Below, in pieces: positions 35,074 to 43,561 of a stretch of 64,000 bases of DNA (positions are counted from its first letter, which is position 1; each line of letters opens with the position of its first letter). The notes beneath the pieces are model-generated. The model searched no databases. It was not told the origin of the DNA and saw nothing but the letters and a program-made list of their open reading frames with translations. Source of the stretch: Bradysia coprophila (Eukaryota > Arthropoda > Insecta > Diptera > Sciaridae); assembly GCF_014529535.1 (NCBI RefSeq), contig NW_023503632.1, positions 372,001-436,000 on the forward strand. The letters run 5' to 3'. Position numbers and translations under genes: made by a program.

Positions 35074-35277
35074 CAAAAATTTAATATGATAAGGCCGATT
35101 AGAAAACAATCAAATCAGTGGCGATCCACTTGCCAAACGTACAACTTCATTAATCGCTTATTATTAACTGCATTAAGTATTAACGTCCGGCTCTATCTGC
35201 CTTTGTACTATGGTATTGATACGAAAACGAATATCAATGATGATAATAGCGAACAGCAAAGATTATGAGCAGCATCA

Positions 35278-35283
35278 TATAAA
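35278..35283 (+). promoter_or_regulatory. TATA box of LRR paralogue 2
   Basis: TATAAATA in the same conserved context as in paralogues 1 and 3. The leader that follows lacks about 40 nt present in the other two (around CAGTACAAGTGCAGTTTACT). Confidence 0.7.
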
Positions 35284-35462
35284 TACACCGAGCACATCGA
35301 ATAATACCTTTGTAACGGGTAGAAATACTAAGTGAAAAGCTTGTATTCAGCATTGCAGTAACAGTATACTGTAATAAGTTTTGACCATCTGTGTTAAAGT
35401 AGACGTGTATCCATTCTAATTGAAGAACAAATTATTTTCCAATTTCAAGTCAGCCTACAACC

Positions 35463-36318
35463 ATGTAAGTTGGAGTTACGTTATAAGAGTCAATAAGAAA
35501 TGCCTGAAAAATAAACTGAATTTCGAAACAGGAAGTGGCGAACAACCATCCTTATCATTGCAGTGTTTCTTGTGATCAAATGTCATGGAATTGCTCTGGA
35601 TTGTGTATTTAGATCGTATAGTTTTGCATTGATAGGCAGTCGTTATGTGTGTGTTGCGAGAGTATTATTTGATGCAAATGAGAATGTAACGACAGTGTAT
35701 GGACTTCACGAAACTGGAAAAGGACATGAAGATGTGCATGGGATCGTTATGACGTCACAGAATTTAGAATTTGTCCCAACAAATATCGAAAGTTTCTTTC
35801 CAAATGTCATTGCCATCAGTTTATGGGACAATCATATAACCAGCATCCAGAACAGACATTTGGCCCCATTTCCAAATTTTGAATATCTATGGCTAGAGGG
35901 AAACAATTTAACTTCGGTTGATGGCGGTCTTTTCTCAGGCTTAAATTCGATGAGATTTATTAATTTCAATTCAAACAGGATTAGACATGTAGGTCACGAT
36001 TTGGATTTACCATTAGGTGGTGAAGTACGGTTCACTGGAAATAGTTGTATTAGTCAAACGGCAGCCACACCTGACGCTGTTGCTACTTTGAAATTGAATT
36101 TGTTGCGCAACTGTCCGCCAACGATATCGCAAATTGAAGACTCATTGGAAACGCGACCAAATTTACTAACATACACCTATGGGCAAGTACAAGGTCTGCG
36201 GAATGAACAGGAAAATATGTTAGGCAGAATTGCATTCTTGGAATCCATCATTGGAAATAAACTTAAGACTAATCCCAAGGCTCAATTTTTAATTGATATG
36301 CTCAGAAGAAATAACTAG
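35463..36318 (+). CDS. Small secreted LRR protein, paralogue 2 (262 aa)
   Basis: Exons 35463-35464 (AT) and 35532-36318; the 67-nt intron splits the start codon as in the other two copies. The signal peptide reads MKWRTTILIIAVFLVIKCHG. The architecture matches paralogue 1, with the same three LRRs, the same Cys positions and the same C-terminal tail. It is the most diverged of the three; for example it has YVCVARV where the others have YACDARV, and LGGEVRFTGN for LNGDVRFSAN. Its frame is intact, so it is probably functional. A transposon sits upstream in its promoter region. Confidence 0.85.
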
Positions 36319-36486
36319 ACGAGTTGACGCTTCTAGCGCTCGCATGTGGTAAAAAATAATTGATTTGTCACCATTTTTGAAAATAAAAATTGGCCAAAAA
36401 GTAACTTTATATTTAAATCTACCGTAAAGCCAGGCAGTAGCGGTCTGACATCTTTTTTAGAATTAAAATTGGCATGCAATCAGTAC

Positions 36487-37180
36487 ATGGTCGGTGATTT
36501 CAATGCGATCAAATAAACGGTCGCGGCGATACATTACAGAATTTCCTCCAGCAACACTATCAATTCGCAATGAACTCATTTTTCACTGCGAAGGTCCAGC
36601 GGAAGTTGACTTGGGCGAGTGCAGATGGAGTTATGAAGAATGAAATTGATTAAATTATAACAAATCGCATGTCTACCGTGAAAAATGTCACAGTACTGAA
36701 CAATTTCACAATGGGTAGTGATCATCGGATTGTATGTGCAAAAGAGGACCAGCCCGAGAGACCAGTGTTGGATTGGAAGAGCTGCCTGACATAACTGTTG
36801 AAGAAGTCATGGAAGCGTAAACAGAAATGAAGAATAGAAAATCTTCGGCGGAGGATAGTATACCGGTCGAAGAAGCGATGAAGTGAGTTGGCAACACGTT
36901 TTTGGAAACGATAACGGCTTAAAACGAGACATAACGAAGCTGGAAAATTATCATCCAATTAGACTGCTATCAACTCCCTACAATCTGTTCATGAAAATCA
37001 TCTCAAAGAGAAATACTGGACTTTCACCAACCAGTCGAACAAGCGGGATTTAGATCCGGGTTTAGCATAAATTACCATTTGCAGGTGATGAGAACCTGAT
37101 TGAGAAATGCAACGAATACAAGATTCCCATAATCTTGATATTCATAGACTCTGAGACCGATATATTCTCTATTTTTGTTA
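36487..37180 (+). pseudogene. RTE-type non-LTR retrotransposon relic
   Basis: Broken frames give endonuclease fragments: MVGDFNA, then RGDTLQNFLQQ and MNSFFTAK, and SDHRIVCA near 36717. Reverse transcriptase fragments follow, LENYHPIRLLS near 36943 and DFHQPVEQAGFRSGFS near 37020. These follow the order in RTE-class retrotransposons. Stop codons, frame changes and a large internal deletion between the two domains show it is dead. It lies just downstream of LRR paralogue 2. Confidence 0.75.
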
Positions 37181-37289
37181 GAAAATGATGTTTCATAGAA
37201 TAACCGAATTCAATGAATTTTTTGAATAACGTTATTCGAGCAACCGAATTTATTTAGTCCCATGAATAACGTTATTCGGGTAACCAAAA

Positions 37290-37440
37290 TGCAAAGCACC
37301 TAGCAGGGTAATAGAGGTTTTACCACGTCAAATATAGAGTAGTACTTTGATATCAATAGTACCATTAGCCAGCCTTAATGATAATTTTGCAATGACGATA
37401 AGAAAAAAAGGTATGGAAATATAGTTGTGAAACTCAGCAA
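37290..37440. mobile_element. Partial copy of the CAAAGCACC MITE
   Basis: It begins CAAAGCACCTAGCAGGGTAA and follows the left part of the element at 34677-35073 (AGAGGTTTTACCACGT; GCCTTAATG further in). The right terminus is missing. The right boundary is approximate. Confidence 0.6.
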
Positions 37441-37740
37441 CACCTCAGTCACACTCATGATGATTTTTCGCAACCAAACTGCTTAATTTTGTTTTGCTGC
37501 TAGTCTCAGCTTTCCAACAACATCCCATTTGCTATATCTCTGATCAACAGTGCCGTTCTATTGAGTGCCTAAGTGAGGTAAGTCCATCTACGACGAAATT
37601 TTAAGCATGGCTTCAGAAAGTGGTTTTACCAAGACAAAAATGTAATATATGATAAGGCCGATTAGAAAACAATCAAATCAGTGGCGATACATTTGTCAAA
37701 CGAACAACTTCATTAATCGCTTATTATTAACTGCATTAAG

Positions 37741-37968
37741 AGCAATGAACCCTTTTCAAATTTGTGGCCTAAATTTATGTAATCTGTACATGTTTCTCCA
37801 AGTGGGTTAAGCTATGACTCACAAACCAAGTGTTCCTATAAAAGTAACAAATTTTTGCGTGCTATAATGGTTTTACTTTAAAAAAAGATTTTAGTTCAGA
37901 GAAATCATCAAAAAACGAATTTCCGCCTAAATGTAGACTACAAATTTGCAAAGGGTCCATAGCTCAAG
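37741..37968. mobile_element. MITE inserted upstream of LRR paralogue 3, about 228 bp
   Basis: Paralogues 1 and 2 read CTGCATTAAGTATTAACGTC without interruption; here the two halves are separated by 228 nt. The insert has inverted ends GAGCAATGAACCCTTTTCAA and TTGCAAAGGGTCCATAGCTC, with four mismatches over 26 bases. The duplicated target is only AA or AAG, so the exact borders are uncertain by a few bases. Confidence 0.85.
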
Positions 37969-38065
37969 TATTAACGTCCGGCTTTATCTACTTTTATACT
38001 ATGGTATTGATACGTAAACGAATATCATTGATGATAATAGCGAACAGCAAAGATTATGAGCAGCA

Positions 38066-38071
38066 TATAAA
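38066..38071 (+). promoter_or_regulatory. TATA box of LRR paralogue 3
   Basis: TATAAATA again in the context GAGCAGCATATAAATA, about 100 nt downstream of the inserted MITE. The context has lost three bases (ATC) compared with paralogues 1 and 2. Confidence 0.7.
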
Positions 38072-38286
38072 TACTCCGAGCACATCGAATAATACCTTTG
38101 TAACGGTTAGCAATACTAAGTGAAAAGCTTGTATTCAGCATTGCAGTAACAGTATAGTCGATCTTCAGTACAAGTTCAGTTTACTTACTAAGATACTGCA
38201 ATAAGTTTTGACCATCTGTGTTAAAGTAGACGTGTGTCCATTCTAATTGAAGAACAAATTATTTTCCAATTTTAAGTCAGCCAACC

Positions 38287-39151
38287 ATGTAAGTTGGAGT
38301 TACCTAATAAGAATGATAAGAGTCAATGAGAAATGCTTGAAAAATAAACTGAATTTCGAAACAGGAAGTGGCGAACGACCATCCTTATCATTGCAGTGCT
38401 TCTTGTGAGCAAATGTCATGGAATTGCTCTGGATTGTGTATTTAGATCGCATAGTTTTTCAGTGATTGGCAGTCGTTACGCGTGTGATGCGAGAGTATTA
38501 TTTGATGCAAATGAGAATGTAACAATAGTGTATGGACTTCACGAAGCTGGAAAAGGACATGAAGATGTGCACGGGATAGTGATACAGTCACAGAGTTTAG
38601 AATTTGTCCCAACAAACATCGAAAGTTTCTTTCCAAATGTCATTGCCATCAGTTTAGGGGACAATTATATAACCAGCATCCAGAACAGACATTTGGCCCC
38701 ATTTCCAAATTTAGAATATCTATGGCTAGAGGGAAACAATTTGACTTTGGTTGACGGCAGTCTTTTCTCAGGCTTAAATTCAATGAGATTGATTAGTTTC
38801 AATTCAAACAGCATCAGGCATGTGGGTCACGATTTGAATTTGCCATTAAATGGTGATGTACGCTTCTCTGCAAATAGTTGTATTAGTCAAACAGCTGCCA
38901 CCCCTGATGCTGTTGCTACTTTAAAATTGAATTTGTTGCGCAACTGTCCGCCAACTATATCGCAAATTGAACACTCACTGGAAACGCGACCAAATTTACT
39001 AACATACACCTATGGGCAAGTACAAAGTCTGCGGAATGAACAGGGAAATATGATAGGCAGAATTGCATTCTTGGAATACATCATTGGAAATAAACTTGAG
39101 ACTAATCCCAAGGCTCAATTTTTAATTGATATGCTCAGAAGAAATAACTAG
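38287..39151 (+). CDS. Small secreted LRR protein, paralogue 3 (262 aa)
   Basis: Exons 38287-38288 (AT) and 38365-39151, with a 76-nt intron in the start codon. The signal peptide is identical to that of paralogue 1 and the mature protein differs at only about a dozen positions (for example LWLEGNNLTLVD for LWLAGNNFTLVD). This is the most recent duplication in the array, or the two copies have been homogenised by gene conversion. The frame is intact. An extracellular role is predicted; function is unknown. Confidence 0.85.
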
Positions 39152-40436
39152 ACGAGTTGATGCTCGCATGTGGTAAAAAATAATTGATTTGTCACCATTT
39201 TCGTTAATAAAAGTAACTTCATATTAAAATCAACTACGGCATGGCACAGTAAAACCAAGCAGTAGCGGTCTGACATCTTTTTAGAATAAAAATTTTGTTT
39301 AACCAACGCACTTCAAGCATGAGTGATCATAGTGGTCAGCTGCAAAGAGTGATCTATTTTACATTATTTTTTTTTATTTGGATGATACACTGTCCAGTTT
39401 CAGTACTAACTTTAGAGTACCTTGAAGTGTGTGTGTTTAACAGAATGTGGATTCTAATATTCTATTAAATCCAGAATAGTTTCCCCTTCAGTTTCTCTCT
39501 CTAACGTCAGTAAGGTGCTGTGACGCAAGTCCACAACACGGACAATTTCAAATTAGGGACTAAGGAACATATACAGAAAATTTTTGACTTTGTCATTGGC
39601 TCCAACGACTCTAAAAGTAGGTTGATCGTAATCCGGATGTCTTTGCGAGTTCAACGAGCTATCGCATGATAAAATTGGTTAACATTGGACCCATTAAGGA
39701 GAGTCAGATGGAGTCAGATTCAAGAAACAGTGTTTTGTCTTGACTTTTATCGCTTGTTTTTCACAGATTTTCAGCGTATACCTTCGCAAGTTTTTGCTCA
39801 AAATTGATGATCAATACGTCAAACGCATTAGCGAGACGAATTAAAACAATGAAATTTGTCGAAAAACGAGTTCATTGGCAAGAAAGCACGCAAAACAGTG
39901 AGCTTTGCTTGTTTTTCAGTGTTTTTCACCAATATAGCTTTCGCTCGAAATTGATGACCGATACATCGAATGAAAGGTGTAGATGGGTCTTTCTTTAGTT
40001 TATGACCCTTATTTCTGGGAGGTAAATTCTCAAATATGATAATACGTCAAATAAAAGATGCTGACGAGTTCAATCAGAAAGTCACCCATCGAAAAGCAGT
40101 TTCGCGGATCAGTAGCTGTTGCAGGGTCATCAAAGCAACCACTTTTTTACTTGAAAGCTTCTCACGTAATATCTTTAGATGGAATGATTGTAAATAGTTG
40201 CTGATGTAAAAGTTATTCCGGTCACCACTCTGGTCTCTCACGTCTTTGAACTGTACATTTTCCTATAGTTCCTCATTTCCCGCATCTCCAGGTGTTACAT
40301 TTCTTACTATGCCATGGTAACACTCATGAAATCAATAAATGAAAAGTGCTGATGAAGCCAACTAAACAGGATCAAGAGTCAGTTCTATAAGTCGACAATA
40401 GTTATTTACGAAACAAGAATCGTATGAACTTTATCG
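39152..40436. other. Spacer after the LRR array
   Basis: It starts with the paralogue 3 3' UTR. The stretch 39470-40000 resembles 33090-33700 (GTGACGCAAGTCCACAACAC and a TTTTTCAGTGTTTTTCAC word), so the duplicated unit of the array may extend well past the gene. No other gene is seen. Confidence 0.45.
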
Positions 40437-40445
40437 CACTAGATG

Positions 40446-40648
40446 ATTCCCGTGAAGTATCGCCAAAGTCAAATCGCCAAGAAAAAATTAAATCACCAAA
40501 GTATGAAGAACCGCCAAGAAAAATCGCCAAAGTGTGAAGAAACGTCAATTATTTGACTTTTTTCTTTTTGTCGTTTCTTCTCACTTTGCCAAGAAACGCC
40601 AACATTTATTTTTTTGGCGATTTGACTTTGGCGATACTTCAAGGGAAT
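40446..40648. mobile_element. MITE with 9-bp target duplication, 203 bp
   Basis: The ends ATTCCCGTGAAGTATCGCCA and TGGCGATACTTCAAGGGAAT are inverted with one mismatch. CACTAGATG flanks both sides (40437-40445 and 40649-40657), a perfect 9-bp duplication, as in Mutator-like elements. The interior repeats CGCCAAG and CGCCAAAGT words. A related sequence starts at about 57529. Confidence 0.85.
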
Positions 40649-40777
40649 CACTAGATGTCGATTGTCAACCCAATGTCAAAACAATTCACTTTCTTCATTA
40701 AGATTACGATTTTATTAATATCAAGATAATTGTTAGAAATGTCGATGGAATTGTTACGCGATGAAAAATTACCAACG

Positions 40778-41632
40778 TTACTTGCACGTTACGAATCGTT
40801 TAAACGTTAACAACGACCCGCCGACAACGCGAAACGCAAATACGCCAGTGATTAACGTAACGACGCCATTCAATCCAAGTGTCACCGCATACAATTGTCC
40901 ACTATTGTTCAACAACGTTATCGCCGACACAAACAAATGGCTAACCACAACGTAGGCAGTGTTCGCACGATTTGAATTATCGATCGAATCGAAAAAGATT
41001 ACGCCCCAGAACGTGTGCAACAGTATCATCAACAATGTCTGCGTAGCACTTGCCAATAGAAAGCCCGGTGTTCCACTCTTTAGACCAACGGTAGCAGGTC
41101 CCGCCTAATGGGTTGAATTCATGTTGCAATTAAAATACTGTAACTAAATTAGAGCGAAACGAGTGTCACGTACCGCATCGGCCAAGATGTTTGCTAGGGC
41201 AAAGAGTCCACTAATTATGCCAAATCCTAGACCGCATACATACGCTAATATGTGTTTGTTGGCAACTATTTGCGGACTGTCCGCCACTTCCTGTAGTCCT
41301 CTCTCCGACTTACGTAGAATTTTGTAGATGAGAAACCGGAAAGCTTCCTACAAACGGAAAATTTCGTTCTCGAAAATCAAATTCTTATTCCCCTTGCCAG
41401 CATATTATACCTGGAATAGCACTGAGAAGACCAACGCGAAAGCGGTCGCGTCCCGTAGTGGTACGATTGCAAACCACAGCAAAGAGGACAGCAACAAAGA
41501 GAGTAGCCAAACAAATGCGGCTGCTATCATTATTATCGTTCGAATTGGATCGTGTGCAATTGTGAAAATAAACATTGCTAAAGGCGGCCCGAAAGCCAGG
41601 AATGTACATCCGTAAAATTCTGGTAATGTCAT
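40778..41632 (-). CDS. aph-1: Gamma-secretase subunit Aph-1 (240 aa, 3 exons)
   Basis: Minus-strand exons are 41632-41411, 41347-41174 and 41104-40778; all three are in phase 0 and sum to 241 codons with TAA. The protein begins MTLPEFYGCTFLAFGPPLAM, matching the Aph-1 N-terminus, and continues with hydrophobic segments (IIMIAAAFVWLLSLLLSSLL). The second exon carries EAFRFLIYKILRKSERGLQE and the conserved GLGFGIISGLFALANILAD. The last exon has AGPATVGL, LLHTFWGVIFFD and VSHLFVSAITLLN. The length agrees with the fly protein. Aph-1 scaffolds the gamma-secretase complex with presenilin, nicastrin and Pen-2, which cleaves Notch and other type I membrane proteins. It is head-to-head with loquacious. 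Confidence 0.95.
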
Positions 41633-43561
41633 GATTTTCGGTTGGTCTTTATTCGCTTATGAGTCGGCACAGAAACGAAAATGGTCCAATTGACATAAAT
41701 ATTAACTTCCACAAATGAAACTTCTTTTATTCTAACTTCGATGCATCATTATTTGTGTATAATAAATGAATCAGATTGTTCCGACACTTCACTTCACTTA
41801 AATGTCAATCACCTTTGACATTAGCCACATTAGCCCACACGGCCCACACTATTATTTAGTTGATTCCCAGTTGATTAATGTGGTTTTTCGAAACATAAGT
41901 TTCAAATATTCGAAATGTTTCATAAACTGAACGCACTGTGAACAAATTTTGCAAGACTACGGCAAGAGTAAAGTAAACCAGGCAGGAGCGGTTCATTTTT
42001 GAAAGTGGACCTAATACACTGTATGAAAATGAACTCAAATGAACACTGACATAAATTGAATTAATTTTATTCGAACAATATATAAGGCTACTAGATAATT
42101 CAGGTCCCTAGTCAATCAAACGAGACTGATGGTTGTAAGCTTTTGGGAGGTATACAGATCGCCTCTCATTAGATACGAGGGAAGAAAAATTCACCAAAAT
42201 GTAATTTATGTCAATGAAAGCACATACAAAGATACCTGGTCTGTCCTTACCAACCGGAAGAAACAGCGATTTCATACAAAAAAACTCACCTTTTAATGAT
42301 TTTCATTGAAAAGTGGTTTGTTTATATGAAATCGCTACTTTCCGCTCAATGAAGAAATTAAATCTTAGAATTTGTCCCTCTACCAATTCCAATATAAGTC
42401 TTCAGTCTTTAGTGTTTCACAAGCCCTGGCTGACGCTGGTGCTGGTTCTCAGAAACAGCTCAGGGGATTTTGCTAAAACTTGTTTACTTCAATAGCACTT
42501 CCCCTAACTAACTTATGACAAAAAAAATTGGATGGAAACTTACGCGTTTATTTAAAATTCGTTCAGTCCCACAGTGATTTTGCAAGCTCGGTGTAAACCT
42601 AATGACATTTGGATCATACATTTTCGGTCATTTTTTGCAGCGGTCGATTTTGCATGCATTTTTCTCGAATTGTGTACTCATCTTAAGGTTGTCAGACCGT
42701 GAAAAATGCATGAAAAATAAGCGTTTACATCAGGTTTACATCAAGCATGAAAAATATTTCAGAAGCTGGTCTTCTGTCCTCTCGGCGCTTTCAACGTACC
42801 ACGTTGAAAGATAAACAAATACTTTGACAAGTACCCCAAGGCAAGTTATAATAACTAGTCGTCGGCTTTCTCGCTCTGATCATAACAGTCTATAAAGGCA
42901 CAGTTAGATTTTCTTTCTGCGATTCGAACTTGAAGTGCGCGAAAAATGTGTTCACTTACTCCCGAAATGGTATGACATTTTTTGCCAGGAGCGCTTTGTA
43001 AATGACATCGAAAAAGTCATAAAGAAGGAAAAAAGTTTCTCGTTTCCAGCATATTTATTATTTGGCCAGTTTGTATTGAATTTCTCGATATTTCTATATT
43101 TACGGTAAGCCCAAATGTAAATATTTATCGAAATTGTAGTCAGCCGTAGTTTACTGTTAAAAACTCAAACGATTTGATGTGAATTTCCAAATCGATTGCC
43201 CTGAATTCGTATATCGTTCCCAAATACGGTCGATCGATAATGATGATGTGATAATGCCGGTGTTGGGGAGTAGATTGAGAAGGTTTTTTTCTTGGCATTT
43301 TTCAAGTTCCGAACACAGCCGGATAAATTGCAAGTTATGTACGTGGCTGATTTGTGTTGTAAATTGCCGTATTATTAAGTCACTTGAAGTAATTTTTGAT
43401 GAGAAATCGTGTCATTTCATCGATCGATTTTGAAGCTTTGACCTGTCTTGTTGTCAGGCAACTTTTTCGATTAAATAGTTTTCTGTCAAGTTTTTGGTAC
43501 ACAGATCACAAAATCTTTTTTTTTAATTCCTTTTGCAACGTTCGCATCTTCAGAAGTGACA
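41633..43561. other. Shared upstream region of Aph-1 and loquacious
   Basis: About 1.9 kb between divergent genes, expected to hold both promoters and the loquacious 5' leader. A repeat related to the MITE at 13580-13710 lies at about 42147-42350. An imperfect inverted pair around ATTTTGCATGCATTTTTC and GAAAAATGCATGAAAAAT lies at 42645-42720. No other gene is seen. Confidence 0.45.

Noticed and set aside
34987-35268. 93-codon open frame upstream of LRR paralogue 2
   Set aside because: It runs from inside a transposon into duplicated promoter sequence; the equivalent frame in paralogue 1 ends earlier, and the region is better explained as non-coding.
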